DNA of 64,000 bases, taken from Rhodospirillaceae bacterium (GTDB lineage: Bacteria > Pseudomonadota > Alphaproteobacteria > CACIAM-22H2). The notes under the pieces were generated by a model, which was given only the letters and a program-made list of their open reading frames with translations, was not told where the DNA came from and did no database searches. The stretch covers positions 102,255-166,254 of the forward strand of contig JALHMR010000008.1 in assembly GCA_022843945.1 (NCBI GenBank), in the 5' to 3' direction. Numbering within the stretch: position 1 is the stretch's first letter; each line of letters begins with the position of its first letter. This document shows positions 53,667 to 61,643 of this stretch, piece by piece. Made by a program: the position numbers and the translations under genes.

Positions 53667-54173
53667 ATGCCTGCAGTCTCGGTATCGACCACCACCGAAA
53701 CCATCACCAATCCCCTGGACCTGATCGAAGAGATCATCTGCGCCCATGAATGGCCCTTCGATCGGGCCAATGACGACGAGCTGATGGCCCAGGTTCCGGG
53801 CAAATGGTGCGACTACCGGGTCTACTTCGCCTGGAGCCAGGACATGAGCGCGCTGCATTTCTCCTGCGCCCTCGACCTCAAGATTCCCCGCCACCGCCGC
53901 GGCTCGATCAACGAGCTGCTGGCCCTGACCAACGAGCGGCTGTGGCTCGGGCATTTCGACCTCTCCTCGGAGGAGAGCCAGCCGACCTTCCGCCACGCCG
54001 TGCCGCTGCGCGGCGCGCGCGGCGCCACGGTGGAGCAGCTCGAAGACCTGGTCGATGTGGCGCTGCACGAGTGCGAGCGCTTCTACCCGGCCTTCCAGTA
54101 CGTGGTCTGGGGCGGCAAGAACCCGGCCGAGGCGGTGACCGCCGCCTGCCTGGATCCCATCGGCGAGGCCTGA
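53667..54173 (+). CDS. YbjN domain-containing protein
   Basis: A 168-residue cytosolic protein of the YbjN type (type III secretion chaperone-like fold). NPLDLIEEIICAHEWPFDRAND and the WCDYRVYFAW strand, then INELLALTNERLWLGHFDLS, match the alphaproteobacterial group. The ATG at 53667 follows GGAGG by 8 nt; the in-frame TTG at 53652 is rejected. It precedes proC, a common order in this class. Its function is not established. Confidence 0.85.
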   Translation: MPAVSVSTTTETITNPLDLIEEIICAHEWPFDRANDDELMAQVPGKWCDYRVYFAWSQDMSALHFSCALDLKIPRHRRGSINELLALTNERLWLGHFDLSSEESQPTFRHAVPLRGARGATVEQLEDLVDVALHECERFYPAFQYVVWGGKNPAEAVTAACLDPIGEA

Positions 54174-54257
54174 CCCGCGCCTTCTCCTTCTGCAGACCCT
54201 CGTCGCGCCGGCCGCGCGGCGCTACAACAGGGTATCGCTGCATGAGGATTTCCTTCG

Positions 54258-55085
54258 ATGACCGCTGAAGCATCTCCCGTGCTGCTGGTCGGCTGCGGCA
54301 AGATGGGTAGCGCCCTGCTGTCGGGCTGGCTGGCGGCCGGCCGCGCCGGTCCGCAGGCCCCGGCTGTTGTCGTCGAGCCGGCGCTGTCCATGGCGACGTT
54401 CGAGGGCAAGCCCGGCCTGCGCCTGGTGCGCGACCCGGCCGGCATCCCCGCCGATGTCGCGCCGGGCGTGGTGGTCTTCGCGGTCAAGCCGCAGGGTATG
54501 GAAACCGTCGTGCCGGCCTACCGCCGCTACGTCGCGCCGGCGACCGTCTTCTTGTCGATCGCGGCCGGCCGCACCCTCGGCTTTCTCGCCACGCATCTCG
54601 GCGCCGACGCAGCCTGCGTTCGCTCGATGCCCAACACCCCGGCGGCCATCGGCCGCGGCATCACCGTGGCCTGCGCCAATCAGGCGGTCAGCGCCGCGCA
54701 GCGGCAGCGCTGCGAGGCGCTGCTCTCGGCGGTGGGCGAGGTCGCCTGGGTCGGCGACGAAGCCCTGCTCGATCCGGTGACCGCGGTGTCGGGCAGCGGC
54801 CCGGCCTACGTGTTTCTGCTGGTCGAGGCGCTGGCCGAGGCCGGCGTGGCGTCGGGCCTGCCGGCGGAGCTGGCGATGCGCCTAGCCCGCGCCACCGTCG
54901 CCGGCTCGGGAGAGCTCCTGCATCGCTCGGGCGAAGCCGCCGAGCAGCTGCGGCGCAACGTTACCTCGCCGGGCGGCACCACCGCCGCCGCCCTCGAGGT
55001 GTTGATGGCGAAAGACGGCCTCTCGGCTTTGATGACGCGCGCGGTCGCGGCGGCGACCAAGCGCTCGCGCGAACTAGCCGGCTGA
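54258..55085 (+). CDS. proC: Pyrroline-5-carboxylate reductase
   Basis: 275 residues. It catalyses the last step of proline synthesis. The Rossmann start LLVGCGKMGSALLSGWL, AVKPQGME, RSMPNTPAAIGRG and the C-terminal DPVTAVSGSGPAYVFLLVEA and NVTSPGGTTAAALEVL motifs are all present. Its last 12 bases overlap the end of the convergent receiver gene. Confidence 0.95.
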   Translation: MTAEASPVLLVGCGKMGSALLSGWLAAGRAGPQAPAVVVEPALSMATFEGKPGLRLVRDPAGIPADVAPGVVVFAVKPQGMETVVPAYRRYVAPATVFLSIAAGRTLGFLATHLGADAACVRSMPNTPAAIGRGITVACANQAVSAAQRQRCEALLSAVGEVAWVGDEALLDPVTAVSGSGPAYVFLLVEALAEAGVASGLPAELAMRLARATVAGSGELLHRSGEAAEQLRRNVTSPGGTTAAALEVLMAKDGLSALMTRAVAAATKRSRELAG

Positions 55086-55628
55086 CGATTCGTCCTTGGG
55101 CTTGTCGTTGCCCTGCGCAACCTTCTCCTGGCGCGCGGCACTCGAGCCATCCATCGCCGCCGCGGCCTTCATCTGCTCGCTGAGTTCGATGACCACGCCG
55201 GCGTAGTTCTTGCCGGCCGGCAGCGGCTTGCGGTTGGCGAGCACGCCCTCGATCTTGTCCTGCATCTGCTTCTTGGCCACCGGCTTGACGATGAAGCCGT
55301 TGGCGTCGAGCGCCTGGGCCAGCTTCACCGTGGCGGCATCGGCATGGCCGGTGACGAAAATCACCGGCAGATCCTTGGCGGTCTGCGCCTGGCCGCTGCG
55401 CACGCTGCGCAGCAGGTGCAGGCCGCTGCCCGGGCCCATGTTGATGTCGCAGACCACGATGTCGACTGGCAGCGCGGCCAGCATTTTCGCGGCGTCGTCG
55501 CCGCTGGCGGCCTGGTGAATGTTTTCCGAGCGCACGCCGAGTTCCTTGAAGATGTGGAAGAGGATGCCGAGCAGGAACCGCTGGTCGTCGGCGATCAGCA
55601 CCCTGAGTTGCGGCCAGTCGACTGCCAT
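55074..55628 (-). CDS. Response regulator, receiver domain only
   Basis: 184 residues. The receiver domain (about 8-130) has the acidic pair in LIADDQRF, phospho-acceptor Asp in VVCDINMGPGSG, Thr in FVTGHAD and Lys in IVKPV. The last 50 residues are a charged, probably disordered tail without an output domain. It resembles CheY-like single-domain regulators of alphaproteobacteria. No kinase is adjacent. It converges with proC with a 12-bp overlap. Confidence 0.87.
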   Translation of the reverse strand: MAVDWPQLRVLIADDQRFLLGILFHIFKELGVRSENIHQAASGDDAAKMLAALPVDIVVCDINMGPGSGLHLLRSVRSGQAQTAKDLPVIFVTGHADAATVKLAQALDANGFIVKPVAKKQMQDKIEGVLANRKPLPAGKNYAGVVIELSEQMKAAAAMDGSSAARQEKVAQGNDKPKDESSAG

Positions 55629-55714
55629 CCCGGGAACTCCGAAGGATTTACAGCCTCTTACTATAGGGCGGCGGGCGTCCTACATTCCATGGGGAACGGA
55701 AGGAGGCTTGAAGC

Positions 55715-56398
55715 ATGGCCCGTCGCCCCGCGCGTGCGCGCAAGACCGCCGAGAAAGCCGCCAGGAAACCCGCCCCAAAATCCACTAAGGGCGTCAGCGG
55801 GAAAGCCGCCGAGGCGACCGAAGAGCGCATCGTCGACGCCGCCCTGGCGCTGGCCGGCGAGCGCGGCTGGCGGACGATCAGCCTCGCCGACATCGCCGAG
55901 GCGGCCGGAATGTCGCTCGCGGCGCTCTACACGGTGCTGCCCTCCAAGGGCGCCATCCTCGAGGCCTTCGCCCGGCGCATCGACCGCGCCACCCTGGCCG
56001 GCCTCGAACCGGCGGCCGAGAGCGAGGACAGCGTGCGCGACCGCCTGTTCGAGATCATCATGCGCTCCTTCGACGCGCTCGAGCCCCACAAGCGCGGCGT
56101 CGCCGCGCTGATGGCCGACCTGCCGCGCAACCCGCTGGCCCTGCTCTGCCAGGGCACGCGCCTGCTGCGCTCGTTGTCGTGGATCGCCGCCGCCGCCGGC
56201 GTCGAGACCGGCGGGCCGCTCGGCCTGTTGCGGGTCAAGGCGCTGGCCACGGCCTACATATGGGTGCTGCGCACCTGGCTCGGCGACGATACGAGCGACA
56301 AGGCGCGCACCATGGAGGCGCTCGACCGGGCCCTCAAGAACCTGGAAATGCTGGCCACCAGCCTGCCCAACCTGCGGCGCGCCCGGGGCGAGGCCTGA
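55715..56398 (+). CDS. TetR-family transcriptional regulator
   Basis: A 227-residue protein. A basic Ala/Lys/Arg-rich N-terminal tail (about 1-33) precedes the TetR helix-turn-helix (RIVDAALALAGERGWRTISL and IAEAAGMSLAALYTVLPSKGA), and the C-terminal helical domain ends in AYIWVLRTWL and NLEML. It is similar in layout to COQ9-type TetR relatives. It lies upstream of the phasin gene and could bind the dyad at 56473-56496; that is a hypothesis. Confidence 0.82.
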   Translation: MARRPARARKTAEKAARKPAPKSTKGVSGKAAEATEERIVDAALALAGERGWRTISLADIAEAAGMSLAALYTVLPSKGAILEAFARRIDRATLAGLEPAAESEDSVRDRLFEIIMRSFDALEPHKRGVAALMADLPRNPLALLCQGTRLLRSLSWIAAAAGVETGGPLGLLRVKALATAYIWVLRTWLGDDTSDKARTMEALDRALKNLEMLATSLPNLRRARGEA

Positions 56399-56432
56399 CA
56401 CCAAAGAGACGGCTTCATCCGCCCGGCCGAGT

Positions 56433-56461
56433 TTGACGCCTCCCAGGGGGCGCGGTATGAG
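56433..56461 (+). promoter_or_regulatory. Sigma-70-type promoter of the phasin gene
   Basis: TTGACG (56433-56438) and TATGAG (56456-56461) are separated by exactly 17 bp. The transcription start would fall near 56468, about 60 nt before the phasin start. Confidence 0.6.
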
Positions 56462-56472
56462 TTTTGCTCTAT

Positions 56473-56496
56473 AAATCGCGCAAATTGTCGCGATTT
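56473..56496 (+). promoter_or_regulatory. 24-bp dyad, possible operator of the phasin gene
   Basis: AAATCGCG (56473-56480) and CGCGATTT (56489-56496) are perfect inverted arms around CAAATTGT, whose centre AATT is also symmetric. The site begins a few bases after the predicted transcription start, where a bound repressor would block transcription. Candidates are a PHB-responsive regulator or the adjacent TetR protein. Confidence 0.55.
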
Positions 56497-56530
56497 TCTG
56501 CCCTCCCGCCCTCACCGCAAGGGGATCATC

Positions 56531-56992
56531 ATGGCCAAGCCCGGTAATCCGTTCGGCGATTTCGACTTCACCAAGATGATGATGGACCCCTCGAAGCTGA
56601 TGGGGGAGTTCAAGTTCGGCGGCGGCGTCGACATGGAAAAACTGATGGCCAGCCAGCGCCGCAATGTCGAGGCGCTGACCGCGGCCAACCAGCTCGCCCT
56701 CGAAGGCATGCAGGCCGTCGCCCGCCGCCAGGCCGAGATCTTCCGCCAGATGATGGAAGAGAGCGGCGCGGCGATGAAGGACGTCATGGGTATGGGCAGC
56801 CCCGAGGCCAAGGCGGCGCGCCAGACCGACCTCACCAAGGAGGCCTTCAAGCGCGCCATCTCCAACATGCGCGAGCTCGCCGAGATGGTGGCCAAGTCGC
56901 AGAACGAGGCCTTCGAGGTGATCAACAAGCGGGTCACCGACAGCCTCGACGAGCTGCGCGACACGATGGGCAACAAGCAGCCGCCGCGCTGA
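56531..56992 (+). CDS. Phasin family protein
   Basis: A 153-residue, wholly helical protein with the phasin pattern ([20 protein letters not shown] and [20 protein letters not shown], then [16 protein letters not shown]). Phasins coat polyhydroxyalkanoate granules. AAGGGGA precedes the ATG. No PHA synthase or depolymerase gene is in the window. Confidence 0.9.
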   Translation: MAKPGNPFGDFDFTKMMMDPSKLMGEFKFGGGVDMEKLMASQRRNVEALTAANQLALEGMQAVARRQAEIFRQMMEESGAAMKDVMGMGSPEAKAARQTDLTKEAFKRAISNMRELAEMVAKSQNEAFEVINKRVTDSLDELRDTMGNKQPPR

Positions 56993-57020
56993 CCTGAAAG
57001 TCCCCTGATCCGAAACCAAG

Positions 57021-57407
57021 ATGGCCGAGCCGACAGCGCCGGCGCCCCAATCCGCCGAGAAGGGGCGCGCCGGCCCGATCTCCTATGACGCGTTCGAGAC
57101 TGTCGACATCCGGGTCGGTACGGTGATCGCCGCCGAGCCGTTCCCCGAGGCGCGCAAGCCGGCGATCAAGCTGCAGATCGATTTCGGCGCGCCGCTGGGC
57201 ATCAGGAAGAGCTCGGCCCAGCTCACCGTGCACTACACCCCCGAGACGCTCGTCGGCCGCCAGGTGGTCGCCGTGGTCAACTTCGCCCCGCGCCAGATCG
57301 GCAAGGTCATGTCGGAGGTGCTGGTGCTCGGCGTGCCCGACGCCAATGGCGCCGTCGTCCTGTTGCGTCCCGATCTCGAGGTGCCGCTCGGCGGCAAGAT
57401 GTTCTGA
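57021..57407 (+). CDS. csaA: tRNA-binding protein, CsaA-like
   Basis: A 128-residue OB-fold protein of the EMAP II/CsaA group. FETVDIRVGTVIAAEPFPEARKPA and LRPDLEVPLGGKMF, with VAVVNFAPRQIGK between them, are diagnostic. CsaA binds tRNA and has been described as a secretion-related chaperone. The first 18 residues are a low-complexity extension. It converges with the VOC gene. Confidence 0.88.
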   Translation: MAEPTAPAPQSAEKGRAGPISYDAFETVDIRVGTVIAAEPFPEARKPAIKLQIDFGAPLGIRKSSAQLTVHYTPETLVGRQVVAVVNFAPRQIGKVMSEVLVLGVPDANGAVVLLRPDLEVPLGGKMF

Positions 57408-57416
57408 GGCGCTGGG

Positions 57417-57899
57417 TCACTTCCCTGCCGCGGCCTTCTCCAGCGCGGCGACATCGATCTTCACCATAGGCATCATCGCCTGGAAGACGCGCGCGGCCTT
57501 CGCCTTGTCGGCATCCGCGACCCAGCGCAGCAGCACCTCGGGGGTGATCTGCCAGCGCACCCCCCAGCGATCCTGCAGCCAGCCGCACTGTACCGCCTTG
57601 CCGCCGTTGGCCAGGAAGGCGTGCCATAGCCGGTCGACTTCCGCCTGGTCCTTGCATTCGATAATGAGGGACAGAGCGTCGGTATACACGCCGTCCGAGC
57701 CGCCATTGAGCGCCAGGTAGCTCTGCCCGGCGAGCGTGAACTCGACCATCAGCACCGCGCCTTCCTTGCCGCCGGGGTAGGCGGCCGGGCTCTTCACCAC
57801 CTGGGTGATGCGCGAATCCGGCAGCAGCGAGACGTAGAACTTGGCTGCGTCCTCGGCGTCACTGTTGAACCACAGGCAGGGGGAGATCTTGGACTTCAT
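57417..57899 (-). CDS. VOC family protein (PhnB-like)
   Basis: A 160-residue protein. ISPCLWFNSDAEDAAKFYVSLL, GGKEGAVLMVEFTLAGQSYLALN minus its first residues, and CGWLQDRWGVRWQITP place it in the PhnB/3-demethylubiquinone-methyltransferase-like group of the vicinal oxygen chelate superfamily; the enzyme activity is unknown. The start at 57899 has GGAGG upstream; a frame open to 58199 is unsupported. Confidence 0.87.
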   Translation of the reverse strand: MKSKISPCLWFNSDAEDAAKFYVSLLPDSRITQVVKSPAAYPGGKEGAVLMVEFTLAGQSYLALNGGSDGVYTDALSLIIECKDQAEVDRLWHAFLANGGKAVQCGWLQDRWGVRWQITPEVLLRWVADADKAKAARVFQAMMPMVKIDVAALEKAAAGK

Positions 57900-57973
57900 C
57901 GGGAGTCCTCCTTGTTGCGCTGTTCCGAGGACGAACGGGGCGGGGCAGTTCCGACATCGGCCTCGAAGATTTT

Positions 57974-57999
57974 TTGCGCCACCTAAGCTTATGGCGCAA
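57974..57999. promoter_or_regulatory. Palindrome in the divergent gap before the dehydrogenase gene
   Basis: TTGCGCCA (57974-57981) and TGGCGCAA (57992-57999) with a 10-bp spacer, with T and A runs outside the arms. The T/A runs are on the wrong sides for a terminator in either direction, so an operator for the divergent VOC and dehydrogenase genes is more likely. The rest of 57900-58094 shows no gene. Confidence 0.45.
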
Positions 58000-58094
58000 C
58001 AAACAAAAAAGGGCCCGCCCACCGACTGAGCGATTTGCCGCAGGCCGTGTAAACGGGGCATAAAGGCGCCTCGTTTCGTGCAGCAGGAGCGGGC

Positions 58095-59192
58095 ATGCCC
58101 ACCAACAGTTTCCGCCTGGCCGTAATGCCCGGCGACGGTATCGGCGTCGAGGTGATGGACGCGGCCCTCGCCGTGCTCGATGCGGCCGAGCGCCGTCACG
58201 GCTTAGCCACGAAGCGCGAGGCGGCCCCCGGCGGCGCCTTGCTCTACAAGGAAACCGGCAACGCGCTGCCCGAGGCGAGCTTCAAAACGGCGCAGGCGGC
58301 CGATGCCATCCTCTTCGGCGCCATGGGCTGGCCGGACATCCGCTATCCCGACGGCACCGAAATTGCGCCGCAGCTCGACCTGCGCTTCCGCTTGAACCTC
58401 TATGCCGGCGTGCGGCCGATCCGCGCCATTCCCGGCGTGCCCACGGCTTTAGCCGATCCCCGGGCCCGCGACATCGACCTGGTCATCCTGCGGGAGTCGA
58501 CGGAGGGCCTGTTCGCCTCGCGTGACAAAGGCACGATCGAGAATGACCGCGTGGCGCGTGACACCATGGTGATCACCCGCGAGGTGACCGAACGCCTGTC
58601 GCGCTTCGCCTTCCGCCTGGCGCGGCGCCGGGCGAAAAAGCGCGGGCGGCCCGGCGCGGTGACCCTGGTCGACAAGTCGAACGTCTTCCGCTCCTTCGCC
58701 TTCATGCGCAAGGTCTACTACGAGGTGGCGCCGGAGTTCCCCGACGTGAAGGCCAGCCACCACTACATCGACGCCATGGCGCTCGATCTCGTGCGCCGGC
58801 CTTGGGATTTCGACGTGCTGCCGACCGAGAACATGTTCGGCGACATCATCTCCGATCTGGGCGCCGGCCTGATCGGCGGCATGGGCTTCGCGCCGAGCGC
58901 CGATGCCGGCGACGAGCACGCCCTGTTCCAGCCCAGCCACGGAACGGCGCCCGATATCGCCGGCAAGGGGATCGCCAACCCGACGGCCATGATCCTGTCG
59001 ACGGCGATGATGCTCGACTGGCTGGGCGACCGCAGCGGCAGCCAGGCCTGCAGCGACGCCGCCACGGAGATCGAGGCCGCGGTCGATCGCATCTTCGCCG
59101 AGAAGCAGGTTCAGTCGTTCGACATCGGCGGGCGCAGCGGCACGACCGACATCGCCAAGGCGGTTATCGCGAGCCTTGGGAAAAAGGGCTGA
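58095..59192 (+). CDS. Isocitrate/isopropylmalate dehydrogenase family protein, Tyr-to-Phe variant
   Basis: A 365-residue beta-decarboxylating dehydrogenase. PGDGIGVEVMDAAL begins the fold, substrate Arg residues lie in LDLRFRLNLYAGVRP, the catalytic Lys194 is in VDKSNVF, metal Asp residues are 226, 250 and 254, and GSAPD is represented by HGTAPDIAGKGIANP. At the position of the catalytic Tyr of LeuB (GGIYFG) this protein has Phe140 (RESTEGLFASRDKG). It may be a tartrate/malate-type or distinct subfamily enzyme rather than LeuB. No leuCD genes are adjacent. Confidence 0.85.
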   Translation: MPTNSFRLAVMPGDGIGVEVMDAALAVLDAAERRHGLATKREAAPGGALLYKETGNALPEASFKTAQAADAILFGAMGWPDIRYPDGTEIAPQLDLRFRLNLYAGVRPIRAIPGVPTALADPRARDIDLVILRESTEGLFASRDKGTIENDRVARDTMVITREVTERLSRFAFRLARRRAKKRGRPGAVTLVDKSNVFRSFAFMRKVYYEVAPEFPDVKASHHYIDAMALDLVRRPWDFDVLPTENMFGDIISDLGAGLIGGMGFAPSADAGDEHALFQPSHGTAPDIAGKGIANPTAMILSTAMMLDWLGDRSGSQACSDAATEIEAAVDRIFAEKQVQSFDIGGRSGTTDIAKAVIASLGKKG

Positions 59193-59211
59193 GCGCCGAC
59201 GCTTCTCGGGT

Positions 59212-59284
59212 CGTCATGCCGGCGAAAGCCGGCATCCAGACTTCCGGAAAAAGACTGGACCCCGGCTTTCGCTGGGGTGGCAGC
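59212..59284. repeat. REP-like palindromic intergenic repeat
   Basis: ATGCCGGC (59216-59223) and GCCGGCAT (59228-59235) form a perfect hairpin with a GAAA loop, followed by ATCCAG. A second hairpin, CCCCGGC-TTTC-GCTGGGG (59260-59277), preceded by CTGGA, forms the mirror half. Elements of this form (GTCATGCCGGCGAAAGCCGG ... CTGGACCCCGGC) are common dispersed repeats in proteobacterial genomes. It lies between two converging genes and can act as a terminator. Confidence 0.8.
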
Positions 59285-59289
59285 AACTC

Positions 59290-59919
59290 TTAGGCGGCAA
59301 AAGGGTTGAGCTTCTTGAAAAACGCCGAAACACGGTGACGCGCCAGCTCACGGTCGACCGTCGCCTGGTCCTTCACCCAGTTGAGCTGGATGGCGCGGCG
59401 CGGGCCTTCGAACGGTTCGTGCCCGTGCCAGGAACGCGTCGAGCGGCGGAAGGCGAGGAGGGTGCCGCCGTAGGGGCTGACTTCCTCGGCATAGTCGTCG
59501 AGCCGGTCGGGGCGGCGCAGGATGCGCAGGCGGCCGCCGTCCACGTCCCAGGACTGGTTGAAGTAGATCAGCACCGTGATGATCTTGCTCTCGGTATCCG
59601 TGTGGATCGTGCCGTCCTTGGAGCGCGTGCGGGCGCGCACCGTGATCATGGTCGGCTTTCCGGTCAGGTCGAGACCGAATTTCTGCTCCACCGCCTTGCG
59701 GAACGGCTCGGCTTCGAGCTCCTGCAGGAAGCGCTGGAAGCGCGCGGAGCAGTCGAGGGTCGAGGGCGGGAAGGAGCCGGGTTTGTCGATTGGGGGATAG
59801 GCGGCGACGATTTCGCTGAAGGCCGCCGGCTTCACGAAGCTCGGCACCACGACATAGTCATAGGGTTGGCGCTTCAGCGCCGCGGCGTTGAAGGCGGCAA
59901 GGTCGAGATCGGAATTCAT
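59290..59919 (-). CDS. 2OG-Fe(II) oxygenase family protein
   Basis: A 209-residue protein. The iron site reads His106-x-Asp108 (TIHTDTESK) with a distal His in SWHGHEPF (165 or 167), and the 2-oxoglutarate-binding Arg is in GPRRAIQLNW. It resembles prolyl-hydroxylase-like enzymes, but the substrate is unknown. It ends a few bases from the palindromic repeat. Confidence 0.85.
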   Translation of the reverse strand: MNSDLDLAAFNAAALKRQPYDYVVVPSFVKPAAFSEIVAAYPPIDKPGSFPPSTLDCSARFQRFLQELEAEPFRKAVEQKFGLDLTGKPTMITVRARTRSKDGTIHTDTESKIITVLIYFNQSWDVDGGRLRILRRPDRLDDYAEEVSPYGGTLLAFRRSTRSWHGHEPFEGPRRAIQLNWVKDQATVDRELARHRVSAFFKKLNPFAA

Positions 59920-59979
59920 GGAGCCGTCTTATAGCATCGGCCCGGCCCGGCGATCATCCCCCTTCGCGTCTTCTGGAGA

Positions 59980-60681
59980 TCAGCCCAGGCTGACGCCGAA
60001 CTTCTCGTGCAGGGCGCGCTGGCCCTTGGGCGTGATGGTCACCGCCCGCGTCCCGTCGATGCCGCGGATCCAGCCGGAGGCCAGGCAGTGCGTGCGCAGG
60101 ATCGCGCCGATGACCCCGGCGAGATGCGGCCGGCGCTCGCTCCAGTCGAGACAGGGCCGGCAGAGGATGCGCTTGGTGGTGCCCGTGCTCTTCTCGATAT
60201 TGGCGCCGAGGCGGGTGAAGAAGGCGACCCCGCTATCCGTCACCAGGCCGCCGTCGGTGGCGAGCTCGACATGGCCGGCGGCGATCAGGGCATCGGCCAG
60301 GGCGACGCCCAGCCGGCCGGCCAGGTGGTCGTAGCAGGTGCGGGCGTAACGCAGAGCCGCATCGCGCGGGCCGGTGACCAGCCGGCGCGTCGTCGTCTCG
60401 CGGCGGCCGGCGGCGACCTGCATGATGCCTTCGAGCATCTGGGCCACGGCCGGCGAGGCCAGGCGGTGATAGCGGTGGCGACCCTGCTTCTCGACGACGA
60501 GCAGCTCCGCCTGGGCGAGGCGGCCGAGATGGCCGCTGGCCGTCTGCGGTGAGATTCCCGAGACCCGGGCCAGTTCCGTTGCGGTCAGCGCCCGGCCGTC
60601 GATCAGGGCGTTGAGCATGCTCCAGCGGGCCGGGTCGCCGGCCAGGGCGGCAATCTCCGCGAAGTTCGTGTTGCTGACCAT
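59980..60681 (-). CDS. ArsR-family winged-helix transcriptional regulator
   Basis: 233 residues. The winged helix is N-terminal (AALAGDPARWSMLNALIDGR and ELARVSGISPQTASGHLGRL, then VEKQGRHRYHRLA). An extended C-terminal region contains a CRPCLDWSERRPHLAG segment, a CxxC that could bind metal or sense redox state. ATG at 60681 has GAGG 5-6 nt upstream; ATG at 60714 would add MACDGCLDEDL with another Cys pair. It is divergent from the DUF1127 gene. Confidence 0.85.
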   Translation of the reverse strand: MVSNTNFAEIAALAGDPARWSMLNALIDGRALTATELARVSGISPQTASGHLGRLAQAELLVVEKQGRHRYHRLASPAVAQMLEGIMQVAAGRRETTTRRLVTGPRDAALRYARTCYDHLAGRLGVALADALIAAGHVELATDGGLVTDSGVAFFTRLGANIEKSTGTTKRILCRPCLDWSERRPHLAGVIGAILRTHCLASGWIRGIDGTRAVTITPKGQRALHEKFGVSLG

Positions 60682-60799
60682 CAGGTCCTCGTCCAGGCAA
60701 CCATCGCAAGCCATGGCCACGACTCTAGGCGCGGCCCGTGGTCCGATGCTTCGGCCCATACCGTAACATCAATAGGGGGCGCGGGCGCACCCTCGGGCC

Positions 60800-61009
60800 A
60801 TGGAAAGCCTGCTCAATTTTCTCGATCGTGCTGCTGGCGTCCGCGGCAGCCGGTTCGATCTCCACGCTCTCAAGGACATCGTGGCCTTGTGGTGGCACCG
60901 CTATCTCACGCGCCGGGTCTTGCGTGAACTCGATCCCCGTCTGTTGCGCGATGTCGGTCTGACGCCCGAGCAGCAGCGGCGCGAAGGGGCCAAGTATTTC
61001 TTCGAATAG
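60800..61009 (+). CDS. DUF1127 domain-containing protein
   Basis: A 69-residue protein. The C-terminal YLTRRVLRELDPRLLRDVGL and the TPEQQRREGAKYF end are the DUF1127 (YjiS-like) signature. Small arginine-rich members of this family affect RNA turnover, phosphate and nitrogen metabolism in Agrobacterium. It is divergent from the ArsR gene and stops one base before the convergent methyltransferase stop. Confidence 0.9.
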   Translation: MESLLNFLDRAAGVRGSRFDLHALKDIVALWWHRYLTRRVLRELDPRLLRDVGLTPEQQRREGAKYFFE

Positions 61010-61010
61010 A

Positions 61011-61631
61011 CTAGCGGCGGCGGAAGCGGCTGAACTGGAACGTCTGCGCCGATCCCCACGGCGTCGTGTGCACTTCGCTCCGGCTGTCGACTGGGAAGAA
61101 GTCTTCGCCCAGGAAGGCGGCCAAGGTGGCAGGTGAATAGCGTTGGACGGTCAGGCCACTGCACTTCTCTGGCCCGTCCAGATCGAAGGTTGCGATGAGC
61201 ACCAGACCGCCGGGACGAACGGCCTGCCGCAGGACCCGAAGATAAGCCGCCCGGTCGGATTCAGCCGTCAGGAAGTGCAGCACGGCCCTGTCATGCCAGG
61301 CGTCATAGCGGGCTATCGGGGTCCACACGGTAATATCCGCCTCGATCCACCTGACCGCTGCTGCTCGGGCGCCGAGCCGTGCCTTGGCGGCTTCGAGCGC
61401 GGCGGCCGAAAGATCCAGCACGGTGATGTCGGAATAGCCCCGGTCCAGCAGGGCATCGGCCAGCCGCGAGGCGCCGCCACCGACATCGATGATGGCGCTC
61501 GTTTTTGCGATGCTGTCATGGGCAAGGAGATCCAGCGATGTCGCCGCTGTCTCCTGGAACCAGCTGACCTGATTTTCGGCCTTGTTGCTGTAAACGCCCT
61601 GCCAATGAGCCTTGCGGCCGGGCGTGTCCAT
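61011..61631 (-). CDS. Class I SAM-dependent methyltransferase
   Basis: 206 residues. The SAM-binding motif I is IIDVGGGASRLADALLDRGY, motif II ITVLDLSAAALEAAK, and an acidic residue follows in WIEADITVW; a HDRAVLHFLT segment follows. It is similar to thiopurine/tellurite-type small-molecule methyltransferases, without a known substrate. It lies 12 bp after the histidine kinase gene and is probably the last gene of the MarR-regulator-kinase operon. Confidence 0.87.
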   Translation of the reverse strand: MDTPGRKAHWQGVYSNKAENQVSWFQETAATSLDLLAHDSIAKTSAIIDVGGGASRLADALLDRGYSDITVLDLSAAALEAAKARLGARAAAVRWIEADITVWTPIARYDAWHDRAVLHFLTAESDRAAYLRVLRQAVRPGGLVLIATFDLDGPEKCSGLTVQRYSPATLAAFLGEDFFPVDSRSEVHTTPWGSAQTFQFSRFRRR

Positions 61632-61643
61632 TGCCGGAGGCCG

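Noticed and set aside
58095..59192. Calling this gene leuB.
   Set aside because: The catalytic Tyr motif differs (Phe140), and no leuC/leuD context exists, so only the family was assigned.
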